NCBI GenBank assembly: GCA_003427395.1
Contig: BFEA01000809.1
Location: forward strand, 116,264 to 161,269
Direction of reading: 5' to 3'
Origin: Chara braunii
Lineage: Eukaryota > Streptophyta > Charophyceae > Charales > Characeae
DNA length: 45,006 nucleotides
The translations under genes and the position numbers were made by a program. This document shows, piece after piece, positions 1 to 10,369 of the stretch (within the stretch, counting starts at the first letter, position 1; every line of letters starts with the position of its first letter). The notes below the pieces were generated by a model. It was not told the DNA's origin and did not search any database. It saw only the letters and a program-made list of their open reading frames with translations.

Positions 1-2240
1 TGCGCATATTTTTGACACAGTAATTTTTTGCGATTTGTTTTTTTTTTTATGGCATAGCCAAATGCCCTAAAACTTTACTCATGTGTGCTTCGAGTAATCC
101 AAAACTTATGATTAAAATTTTAAAAAATAATAAAATTGTTTACACCCCACAATAAGTGAAAACAAAAAGTTAAAAGATAAAAAAAACAAAATAATGAGTG
201 GACAAGCACATTTTGATACCGCCATCTTTGGCGATTTTTAATTTTTTCTTGGCTTAGAGAAATGAATTCAAAATTTATAGGCATGTACCTCACATCATAG
301 AGAACTTACAAAAAAACATTCAGCAAGCAAAACGTATTTTTAAGCCCCAAAATAGTCTTTGGCGGGGGCTGAACGCGTTCGGGTTCAGACCCTAAACGGG
401 ACCCCAAACGCCCATACGTACGAAGGTCGTCCCGGGGACCTCCGTACGTAAGGGCGGGTGACCCTGTATATATATAAATATACATATATCCCTCACACTT
501 TAACCATCATTGATTCATCATCCCTTGTATTCTCATCAATACTATGTTTTTATTTGTTTTTGAAGTATCATCGTATGTGCATACTTCAAGACACCCCAGA
601 CAGGCCAACACTTCGTGCGTTGCAAGTTGCAACAGTAGAGCACGATTGTCATATGCGAATGTATTTCATGTCTGTCTCAAATATTTCACATAGGCAAATA
701 TAGTTTATGTCATCATCTTCGAAAGTTGTCCTCCTTAGTTAGCGCAATAAATAACTTTGATTGGTGAATGATATTCGTTGTTAATCTTTTAGTTATGCTT
801 GCCCCGACCCCAACGCTACATACAACTATGGTCTTATTGGCAGTTGTATTAACATGTTTGCAACAATTCTTATCATATTTCTTATATGAGCAGGTTTCCT
901 AACTATATTTTGGACATCAACCATTCAACTTGGGTCAGCGACGATCTCTAGATATAATTTATAATTATATTGTCCATACCATCGGTAAATATACACTTCA
1001 AGACAGCTAATATCATATATATTTTTCAAGTAAAAAAAAAAAAAAAGGTTATTGTAAAGTCTGGATGCTAGGCATATAATAGTCCCTTCAGTAGTTAGGT
1101 ATTTGATTATCCAAATGATCTATAAAGGTCTCCATGAGAGTCTATCATGCTCGTTTACTCATACATTATCCCTGACACATTTGTACTCTCAATATCCTAC
1201 CTCAACGTTTAACCACTCATGATCATCACCCTTCTATCATCTCGACGAGGGTGACCTGACCGGATAATGGTTGTAGGCATCAGGGCTAAGCGGACCTTAC
1301 CCCCCATAGTCGAACTTGCCGAACCCTGATTGAAGCATAGTCGGACGAGCCCTATCATACAGGTACTTTAAGCGCTAGGCGGAAACATTTTTTTACAAGT
1401 CTCATAGGTGAACCCATTTATGTCCCTCCAAATTGTTATATTGTTCGTTACATATATGTACTCTCTGCAATTGCAACCTAGAGATTCTAGCCTCCCTATG
1501 ACGTTGCCCTTGCCCCCTTTGTGGTCACATCGTTGTGGCTAAGATCTTGGAGGGACCATAGCCTCTGTCATGAGTGAGCCCACAACCATCGTTCGTTTCC
1601 TCACCTCAATGAGCTAGAGCCCTCTGGTTATTGTCTCTAGCAGTTCTTGTTTTCGTCATCGGTACATACTCGACCACAATCCCTTCCTTACTTTCATGAT
1701 GAACTAAGCCTACTACTCTCATGTTGTTGTTATCAATACGGGTAGCAAAAAACAATCCTCACGCCTTGAAACAACCTCTACTGCAGGCTTAACAATGATA
1801 CCCTTTACTATAGGATGTCCTATGTGTGCTCCTTCCTAATGGGATTCCTAATACACCCCTTACTGAATATTCCCCACGAATATCCTCCAATAGAGTTTGT
1901 CCTACCTACCCTCCCCCCAGCGGGACCCCCCCTTATCCTACTTGCGGCCCTTGCCCCCCGAAAGTAGAGCCCTAAGGTTACCAACTCTATGTGATCAATT
2001 TTTTTCAAAGTACCCTGTCAGCATACTCACTGTAATCCAAACAGATATTAAACCCCAAAACTTATCCCTATCAACAGCTAACTCAACCTACGGAGTTACA
2101 ATATCAATTGATCTGTATGTTTGGTATGTTGGGCTCAAGTGAAGGACAACTGTGCAATCACCAAAACAACTTCATGAACCAAGAACATTAGGTAGACCTC
2201 TCATAGCCTAGATCCAACATATGACAATCGTGGACTAAAC
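1..2240. other. AT-rich region without recognisable genes
   Basis: Apart from the hairpin at 411-453 I see no coding exon, RNA gene or element. Open frames are short and unlike known proteins. It could hold old decayed transposon sequence. Confidence 0.5.
411..453. repeat. Inverted repeat (TACGTACGAAGGTC type)
   Basis: TACGTACGAAGGTC and GACCTCCGTACGTA pair with one mismatch across an 8-base loop, extended by CCC/GGG. It lies in a short GC-rich island (about 360-465) within AT-rich DNA, followed by a TATATATA run. Confidence 0.7.
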
Positions 2241-2354
2241 CCCTTGAATGATACAGACAGTGTTTGTAATTTATACCATGGACCAACCCAAGGGGGAGGT
2301 ATAAACCGTTATACTTTGGTCAATGTTCGTCGTTGTCTATGCGCGAGGCTGCAG

Positions 2355-2420
2355 GGATTCAAACCCACAACCTCAAACCACAATGCGCATTTCCAACCCG
2401 TGCTCTACTCACTTAAGCTA
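2355..2420 (-). repeat. tRNA-like A and B boxes (SINE-like or tRNA remnant)
   Basis: On the minus strand TAGCTTAAGTGAGTAGAGC (2420-2402) resembles a tRNA D-arm/A box, and GGTTTGAATCC (2365-2355) a T-loop/B box, at a tRNA-like distance. The acceptor and anticodon stems do not form well, so it is a tRNA-derived repeat or pseudogene, not a working tRNA. Confidence 0.5.
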
Positions 2421-2442
2421 ATCGATAATCAGGTTTATGCAA

Positions 2443-2444
<2 letters not shown>

Positions 2445-2495
<51 letters not shown>
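2445..2495. repeat. (GA)n microsatellite
   Basis: About 25 GA units next to the tRNA-like repeat at 2355-2420. Confidence 0.97.
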
Positions 2496-2498
<3 letters not shown>

Positions 2499-2499
2499 A

Positions 2500-3679
2500 C
2501 ATGAGGATGAGAATATGAGGCGGGGGCGAAAATTTTGAAAATATATTTTCAAGCACCGTAAAGATAACAAAATAAGAACACAGCTGAAAATAAAAAAAAT
2601 AAAAAAATAAAATAAAAAACATGTTGGGTGATTGTTTGATCCTCCATATACAAGTGTGTATTATTTTGTCCCACAATTAAGTCATTTGTTGACAAATTGA
2701 CATCCGGAGTCACTCGTAAACACCACGACACATAGTCATAAAAATGAAATATTAAAACTTTATTGTGCAAGTTGCTCGATTGTCAATAATAATGACGCAA
2801 TAGATATTGCTTGTTGATTCCAATTTATAAAAAAAATACGAAATTTATTTCAACACGAGGTAACTTAAGTTGCAGTTTGATGAGATTGAAAAAAAATATA
2901 ACTTCAAATATTTATTGATCATTTGTGACTGAAAAAGTAAAACCCTATCGGTAAGATCACTTTACCTACTATAATGTTTGTCATATCTTACATATATTTA
3001 TGGTAATGTGACCTTTCTTTTAAGGGGGGAAAATGGGCGATAGTTTTTAATATACTCGTATGGAGCAACACGTGTTAGGAACCGGACATAACGTCCCTTA
3101 CGAAAATGTACAGAACAATTTGAGGTATCGAGGTCATTATCTGATTGTGCCTGATTAGCTTATATTTTGAATAAACTCATGATATTTGTCAAAACAAAAA
3201 TTTAGTTTTCCCTTAGTCTATGTAGACAGACCTATCACCTTTATCGTATTTACCTAGACTCTTTGGACATTGTAAAATTTGTTGGATCACCTTTATCAAT
3301 CGAACCAAGTCACCATGTATACTAATATGATCATGATTGTAGGTCTTGTTTTATAGGATTCATTTATCAAACAATAAAGGGTGAGTGTACATAAATTTAA
3401 TGATTTGTCCCTTTAATTCGCACAAAGGAGAAGAAACTTGACTACTAAGCATCGTTTATACTCGAAACTATTTTGGTATCTCATACATGATGATTCTTAA
3501 AAAATATAATCTTCTACAATATATTTTTTGCAAATCTCATTCTTTTATATTATTTTATTAGATGTCACCACATTTGTAAATAAATTTGAATATACTATGA
3601 TATCCTTCTGGTACTAAAAAACACTTCACAAAATCGCAATATTGCATGCACTAGTATTGAAAAATAAACTTGTAAATTG

Positions 3680-3712
<33 letters not shown>

Positions 3713-4300
3713 TAAAACCTCATAATATTTATAATTGAATAATTTAACGCATTATTATGAGATCAATGTTGTAAGTGAAAATTGACATGTGAGGTGAATT
3801 TGGCATGTGGTTGTGCATACCCTATGCTACAACAAATGACCAATAGTCTTTGCTTATCTAATTATGACATGTCACTTATAAACTAGAACATGTGAATCAA
3901 TAGCGTAATAGACACACTTCCCATAAAAATAAAGACAGCTCCTTAACGTTTAATGAAAATTTATATTTTGCAATATTTCATATTGTCATAGGGAAACATA
4001 AGAGAAACGATTGACATACCCAATCGTTGTATCCCCATGACACCAACGGTACGTTCGACCCTTTCCTTGTTGAGAATGAAAATACTTTACGTATTAATGA
4101 ATCAAAACTGACGCGAACCTTCTTTTGGTTGACGTCATCATGCATTTTGGTCCAGTAGGTTGTGCATGTTGTCACGTCAAAGAAAAAAAGTTGAAAATTA
4201 TATTGGTGTTTTCAAAAACTTAGGAGTTATGCTTCAATAATGTAATTTATGAAAGTTCACACTCCTACATGACAAGAGAAAGATGACTCAATTTGTCGGG
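2500..4300. other. AT-rich region without recognisable genes
   Basis: Contains an A run of about 28 at 3684-3711 that could be the tail of a decayed retroelement, but no upstream coding motif supports this. Nothing else was identified. Confidence 0.5.
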
Positions 4301-4453
4301 GAAGCTGATGTCGGGACAGAAACGCGTGTGAGGGTTTCTGCCCGAGTTTTTCAAGGTCAGACACTGTCTGACTTTTGTCGTTGAGGAATATGATGAGACT
4401 GACGTTGCCAAAGTTTATTCAGGCCAACCTTATAACTGAAAGACTTAAAGCCT

Positions 4454-4499
4454 GACGTTGTCGACGTAAGACGTCAATGACGTGTGACGTCTTCGACGT
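4454..4499. promoter_or_regulatory. Cluster of six ACGT cores
   Basis: Six ACGT cores within 46 bases, including TGACGTG, GACGTC and TGACGT, several as inverted pairs. ACGT and TGACG are binding cores for plant bZIP factors (TGA/as-1 type). No gene is recognised within several kb, so a regulatory role is only a possibility; the same palindromes also fit the surrounding hairpin chain. Confidence 0.3.
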
Positions 4500-5109
4500 C
4501 CGTTCGAGACAGCGGGGCACTGTCGTCCGCAGTTCTCGACGACGACGCAGTAGTATGCGGGCATGGAAAAACTTAAGTTAAACCTAGTCTACCTAAAACA
4601 GCCGCGCGATTCAAGGCCTAAGTGAGCTAAAAAGAGGTGTGCGCCGGGTATAAAGCCGCGACGCAGGGGGAATAGGAAGGAGAGTTTAATTCTAGGGCCG
4701 CGGGGCTTGACGTCGAGCCAGGGGGTTAATAGGCCGATGCCAAGGTCACGCGACCAACTGGGCGTGCAGGGCCGTGAGTTGGTGGGGCCGGCAGGGCCAC
4801 AGTCAGGCAGGCAGGCCGGGCCTGCAAAGCTATGGACAGGCAGGGCCTGCAAGGCCGCGGAACAAGGGGGCATTGGCTGGGCCAAGCTCTTCTTATAGGA
4901 GAGCTGCTCCTATCACTGTCGTGATAGGAGCTAGCCTAGTAGGTTACCATACCAAACTCTCACCCGGCAGATACCGGGAACGAATCTGACATGCTAAGCT
5001 ACTGGGCAAAGCTCCTTTTGGAGCAGCCCAAAGCAGTTGGGCGCGGCCGATCTCGGCCGCGCAATCCTCAAGATCGCACGGCTGAGATCTGCAGCGCGCG
5101 GATCGAAGT

Positions 5110-5155
5110 GGCCCCTGCGTGAGGATGACACGCATAAATCGAAAAATGGTCCATT
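5110..5155 (+). pseudogene. Truncated U6 snRNA fragment (3' half)
   Basis: Matches the 3' half of U6: TGGCCCCTGC, GAGGATGACACGCA, AAATCGA and AAATGGTCC, followed by A and a T run (about 5153-5168) like a U6 terminator. The 5' half, including the ACAGAGA box, is absent; the upstream sequence is unrelated GC-rich hairpin DNA. It is a decayed or 5'-truncated copy. Confidence 0.8.
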
Positions 5156-5575
5156 TTTTTTCTTTTTTTAACAAGCAAAAAAAAAAAAAAAAAAAAAACA
5201 CAAATGCTAAGTATGGCGCCACCTGGCGCACTTCGAAGTGACTGGGGCTCTTAGCCCCAGTGCATCAGACAGTCGTCCATGGAAACGGGCGACCATTTTT
5301 CTTAGAGGTAAGGGTTTTTTCCTTTTTTTTAGAGATTCCGTTTTATATTTTTTTCCTTATATTTTTTTCTTAGATTTTGTTTAGATTTTATTTTTCTCTT
5401 TTTTTTTTTTTTGTTCTGTTGGTGCTCTGAGTGCCCGTTCGTCTTGGACGAACGGGTGTGACTGTGCCAGACTGTTTCGTCGGATTCCCACCGACTCATT
5501 AGGAGGCTGGACCTCAACAGTCTGGGTGGGGAAATGAATCCACCCTAGAAGGTGGACCTATACGTTGCGTGCGGG

Positions 5576-5576
5576 G

Positions 5577-5604
<28 letters not shown>
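5576..5604. repeat. (GA)n microsatellite
   Basis: About 13 GA units in the hairpin-rich region. Confidence 0.95.
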
Positions 5605-5607
<3 letters not shown>

Positions 5608-5815
5608 TTACCTGCGCTCGTTGGCTGAGCAACGGGCTGCAGGCCGCCGCCTGCACCTGGCGCTGTAGGCGTCCGGGTACGGGTGCGCGGGGGCAATAGG
5701 AAAAGAAGACCCTGTTGAGCTTGACTCTAGTACGACTCTGTGAAATGACTTTGAAGGGGGGGGAAGTGCTCGTTCATTTTCGAACGACGAGCCCCTGCCT
5801 TAGAGAGGAAAAAAA

Positions 5816-5846
<31 letters not shown>

Positions 5847-7111
5847 GAGGAGGTTGGGAAAAAAAAAAAAAGGGGGGCCGCGGCCTCTGTCCAGATGCAA
5901 GGTCCAGAAGCATCTGGACCTTGATAGGGCGGCAGACTGTTGGTTTCAACAGTCTACTCAGAAATGGTTGAGTACAGCCATTTCTGGGGTGCGTCTGGTC
6001 GCGGGTGATGGCCAGATGCATTCCTGGTGGCTTGAACTTGGTTCCCCTAGGGGAACATCAAGTTTTGCAGCCCTTGATCGCATTTTAGATCAAGGGCCAG
6101 GCCTCATTCCGAGTTCTGGCTGTAGGCAAAGCAGCTGCCCACATGTTCTTGGTTGGCTATTAAAGCCAGCAGTCCACCCAGCAGCCTCACAAGTTGTGGC
6201 AATGCTGCTGAGACATTCACTTGAGTGAATGCTGGCTGGCTGCTGCTGTGGGGCGGTGCTGCTGGTGGAGAAGCTGGAGCTGCTGGAGCTGCTGGTGGAG
6301 AGGAGCTGCTGCTGGGAGGTCTGCAAGAAGGAGTGGGAAGGGGAGGTGGAGGCTGCCATAGCCACCACCTTGGTGTAAGCGGTGCAGGGGGAAACTCTAC
6401 CCGGCGGCGGCAGGGGTTCGGCTGATGGTGTATGGGAGATGCTGCATGTTTTTTTTGGCGGCGGCATCCATCATTGAAGTCTGTAGAAGAGGTGCTGTCC
6501 GCTTGGCACGGCAACGACAGTGCTTTTATTAGCGGTACTGCGGAAGCGCTGCCGAAATTTTGCGGCGGCAACATTGGGGTCGACGGCGGTTATGCGGAAA
6601 CGTTGCCAATGGCATGCGGCACCTGAAAGGCTGGTCGAGACCAATTTTTTTACGGCACGTTGGGCAAGAGGGGTTTGAGTTGGGACCACCAAGTATTGTG
6701 GCGATGGTGTGGAACTATCTGGGACCATTCTGGGACCAAGTGAGTGAGGAGTGAGACGGAAAATGAGTATTGTGGAGGCGTGCGGTGATCTGACTTGGCA
6801 ATCGGTGGGGATTGGAGTGAAGATTGAGCTGACGCTGTTCTTTGTAGGAGGTATGCCGTTGAGACTATAGTGAGGCCGTGTGAGACTTGAGAGTGGGGCT
6901 ACCCTTCTCGACGACAAGCTTGCTTTGTCTTGATAAGCGGCGCCTGGGTCAGTGGTGGCACTTGAAGAGGAGCATGGTTTATTTTTGTAAGCAGGCCACA
7001 ACACGTTGTGTGATCAGTCTTTTGACAAGAATATTGGGCTTTCTTGAGTGAGCCGCTTCAACTTCACTCAAGGTCAGTTGTTTGACTCAGACCCCTTCAC
7101 ACCTGTGTGAA

Positions 7112-8703
7112 CCCACACTTGCTTAACCCTGTTCTTTGAATGTTCACTGGAAAGGTAGGGGAAGTTGTGTTTGTTTGCACATGTGACCGAAAGTCTGACA
7201 TGAGTTTGGGATTGCATTGTTTTCTCTTGAATTTGTTGTTTGATCTCATGTGCAGGTAAGTAGAAGGATGCTTGAAATATGAAGATGTAATCGTGTCAAC
7301 GAAAGTGAATGGAAGGATGGTTGTTTTCTATTTTTTGCTTGCATGCACGTTGAAAGGATGGGAAGACAGCAGATGACAGGGAACGGAGCGATCACACAAA
7401 AGATAAGAAGTGAATTGGACATAGATTTTTCCGAGGTTACCCATTCTTTCCCGAATGACCCTCTTTGCCTATGCCCGTCCATCTGAATGTTTTTTTTCTC
7501 TGTGATCTCCTTCTTCGTCTAGGTTCGCCCTTGACATCAGGCGATAAGGGTTGACCGTCTGCTGTGGTAATTGCACTTCCTTTCCCTAGGAAGCATCTGA
7601 GGCGGGGGTTCGTTGCCTTAGGGGCCGGCCCTGTTAACGTCTCGGAGTGAACCGCTTTGGCGGGGGGGTACCATGCTGTCGTGGTGGAGCCAGCCCGACT
7701 TCTGAGATCCGAGGTTTGCTCAGGCGAGGACGAGGGGTATCCCAGACCACCTCCTAGGGGATGGACGTGTGCTATTCACGGACGGTGTTAAGTTCTTGAC
7801 GGCTCACATTAAGAAGAACCACTATAGTTTACCCTTCTAGTGGTCGTCTTCGGAGCCACAGATGAGTGAGGAACTGGTGCCATAAGAAGCCCAGTTCGTG
7901 CGATCACTAGCCATGGACGAAGTGCGACTAGGCACTACCTTCGCGGATAGGGTTGCGCCATAAGAAGTGCAAGCCTGGGGCGATCAGACTGGTTGACGGA
8001 AAAAATGTAACTAAAGCATTGCCTTGAATATCTTTATATCGCAGACTGACATTTCATCATTCATGAGACAGAAAAAGTAATCATTGCTCGAGAGGACAAA
8101 GCGACCAACAAAATTCGAAAATGGATCATTGACCTTAATGAGGCATTCAGCGTTCGGTCGTCCAAGTCGAGTACTGACTCGTATAGTGGTAGCCGGACTA
8201 CTTGCAAATGACATTCACACCAAAGTTAGAGTGGGAGCATAGTCACCATTGGTGCGATGGCATCCTAGCTTTAATCGAGTATTGGGATTTGTCTGCATTC
8301 TTGCTTGCAGTCCGCATGCGGTGGAATGAAAGAACTCGACAACACATCTCATCGAGTCGAAAAAATTCGTGACAGTCCAACCGTCTGACAAGTAGAGTGT
8401 AGATACTTTAGTCAGATGTCATTTGAGCTTTGCATCGTCATGCTTTGTCCTTTTGTTGATAAGTGAGGTCCAAAGGCGAATCAACTCATGTGTCTCGTCG
8501 TTGGATAAAACTCAAATCAACCCTTGTCAAATTGATCGGGGCGAGTGGTATGCATGGGTCTTCTTCCAAGTATTATATAAGTGTTGATCTCAGAATATAT
8601 GTCAACTTACGTTAAACTGAGTCTTCTTTTGATGTTCAATTTTAGATTGTCTTTGGAAGAAGGGACTAGGATTGATTGAGGTTTTCTTACACTTGGAATA
8701 TCA
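7112..8703. other. Region without recognisable genes
   Basis: Moderate GC with no long frame that resembles a protein. Some short palindromes continue from the hairpin chain, at lower density. Confidence 0.45.
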
Positions 8704-9128
8704 CGTCCTAGTCGACCGACGTCGTTCCGATTCCTGGGAGATCAGCGCCCCAGGGACGGGAGGCGTTTGGGTTCACTTGGCGTTTAACCATGCGTACCTA
8801 TGCTACAGCGAACGAGCAAACGCCCTCGGCCGGCCTACCTCTGCAATTGCATTATAAAAGCTTTCGCATGTGGGTCAGTAACTCGGTAGGGATACGCCCT
8901 TAAGGGTGGTGACAGCCCCTTAGGGAAGGTAAGTTGTGCCCCGCGAGAACCTGTCCTGTCGTAGGGGACCGCGGGATGTACAGCTGGCGCACTCGACCGG
9001 AGCGGCGAAGGGTCGACGCGGGTTACCGTGTCGTCCCCGAGTTGTCTCTAAAAAATTGAAAGCCTAAGTTTCTCCTGCGTGACGCGGCCGGGAGGGCCCT
9101 CGCTCGCTCGGGGGCCGATGCGCTCGAC
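8704..9128 (+). repeat. GC-rich dispersed repeat, copy 1
   Basis: Aligns along about 425 bases with 18906-19328 in the same orientation. Shared blocks, in order: CGTCCTA..GACCGACG, TATGCTACAGCGAACGAG, AAACGCCCTCGGC, GGGATACGCCC, GGTAAGT, ACTCGACCGGAGCGGC, GTGACGCGGC, GGGAGGG and CCGATGCGCTCGA. TATAAAAG at about 8852 is present only in this copy. It could be a solo LTR or other dispersed element; no retroviral-type coding sequence is nearby. Confidence 0.75.
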
Positions 9129-9907
9129 ACCGATGTGCAAACAACATGTTTTTCTTAGACAAATTTTGGTGGAACACTTTTAATATACTTCTACCAGTAC
9201 GCTTTACCATCTTGGCACCACGCAGTTATCTATGACGTACTTTCTTGCATAGCGTAGTGTAATATCTTATGTTGTGTACTATTGTATCACAAAAAATCAC
9301 GAACTATTATACGACTAATGAAATAAATGAGCAAAACAGTAAAATACAAAAAAAAAGAAAAAATGTTGTAGCAGGCTAGGCTACTAGAGTGGCTCGGGTC
9401 CACTTGCCCGACCGGGCCACAAAGAAAAAAAAAATTAAAAAAAAAAATAATAATAAATTTATATTTTAAATTTGGTAAAAAATTTTCATGTGACGCTAAG
9501 GCAAAATTTGTTCAGTTTATTGTTCTGCATATAATAGTTTGTTTTCGGATTTTTTGGATTGCTTTTTTTTGTGGGGGAAGGGGACTTCCGTAGTCCTTGC
9601 ACGGCTAGGCCGCCCAAGAAAATAGGGTGACCCGGGCAACCCGGCTTAGGTAGCAGGGAAAAATGGGGCAATTTGATGCGTTGGCGAAATAGGCCAATAA
9701 CATGCCAGGCAAAGAAAGGCAAAATAATACAGCAGTACCAGCACGAGAAACTAGCGACACACTTTATTATTTTGACAATAACTCTCTTTATAACCTTTAT
9801 TTTATTCTCCTTATGGTATCTTCTGCGATAACCCAAACTATAGTGTATTTTGACATACATGCTTGTTACACTTTGCCATGCTTTACTCGTCATTGCCCTG
9901 CCTTGCC
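9129..9907. other. Region without recognisable genes
   Basis: AT-rich with A runs (about 9347-9365 and 9424-9450). Minus-strand frames near 9486-9914 show no recognisable domain. Confidence 0.45.
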
Positions 9908-10089
9908 CTACCAACTTCCCCCGAACTTAACGCATGTGCGTAGGATTCGAGTTTTCCAAATAAATTGATGATTTGAACAGAATGCACATGCGTTATAATC
10001 GAATAGAAGGAGTATACGTGAAATAGAAAGCAACCTATGCTTTTGCATTCGTTTACAACGCATGCGTTATTTTCGGGGGAAGAAGGTAG
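9908..10089. mobile_element. Foldback MITE, long variant
   Basis: The left end CTACCAACTTCCCCCGAA and right end TTCGGGGGAAGAAGGTAG are inverted repeats matching the ~110-bp family of the 20-34 kb region. The inner arms contain AACGCATGTGC and GCACATGCGTT pairs. At 182 bases it is longer than other copies. It lies just downstream of the poly(A) end of the decayed LINE. Confidence 0.75.
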
Positions 10090-10295
10090 TCTGATGTGTC
10101 TGGCATGCTTTTTGCCTTGCTGTTTTTTGTTGTGTGTAGCCTTTCTTTTATTGGCACCGTGCTTTGGTTGCTTTACTTTGGCGAGTTGTTTGCCCATGCT
10201 TTGCCAACCTGTTTTGTTGTTGTTGCTCTTGTCCTGTTCACATTTTTTTTTTCCTTCTACATAGTTTTTCTTCGTTCGGCCAGGTTTGAACTCAT

Positions 10296-10356
10296 TAGGT
10301 GATTTGAACCCTTGACCTACTATTGACAAACATGTGCATACCATTCAACCACATCG
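10296..10356 (-). repeat. tRNA-like sequence beside the LINE poly(A) tail
   Basis: The minus strand has TGGTTGAATGGTATGC (D-arm-like) and GGGTTCAAATCA (T-loop-like). The stems are poor. It lies immediately downstream of the LINE 3' end. Confidence 0.35.
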
Positions 10357-10369
10357 GTCGGGTACAAAC

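Larger units (their letters stand above)
4311..7111. repeat. Chain of consecutive short hairpins
   Basis: At least 19 close-packed inverted repeats with stems mostly of 6-11 bases and short loops. Positions: 4311-4345, 4356-4372, 4906-4931 (GCTCCTATCAC, loop of 4), 5004-5029, 5026-5042, 5041-5062 (10-bp stem, GCGCGGCCGA), 5216-5229, 5229-5240 (CACTTCGAAGTG), 5241-5261, 5434-5456, 5890-5918, 5934-5955, 5959-5986, 5991-6019, 6035-6064 (core GTTCCCCTAGGGGAAC), 6070-6097, 6214-6231, 7043-7072 and 7096-7111. Several abut or overlap so that alternative stems exclude each other. No coding sequence is convincing here. Origin and role are unknown. Confidence 0.7.

Noticed and set aside
2355-2420. A functional tRNA gene
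   Set aside because: A and B boxes are recognisable but the acceptor and anticodon stems do not pair.
6090-7004. Minus-strand frames of 125-177 codons as a gene
   Set aside because: Composition is serine- and proline-rich from CAG/CTG-type repeats and no domain or splice pattern is recognisable.
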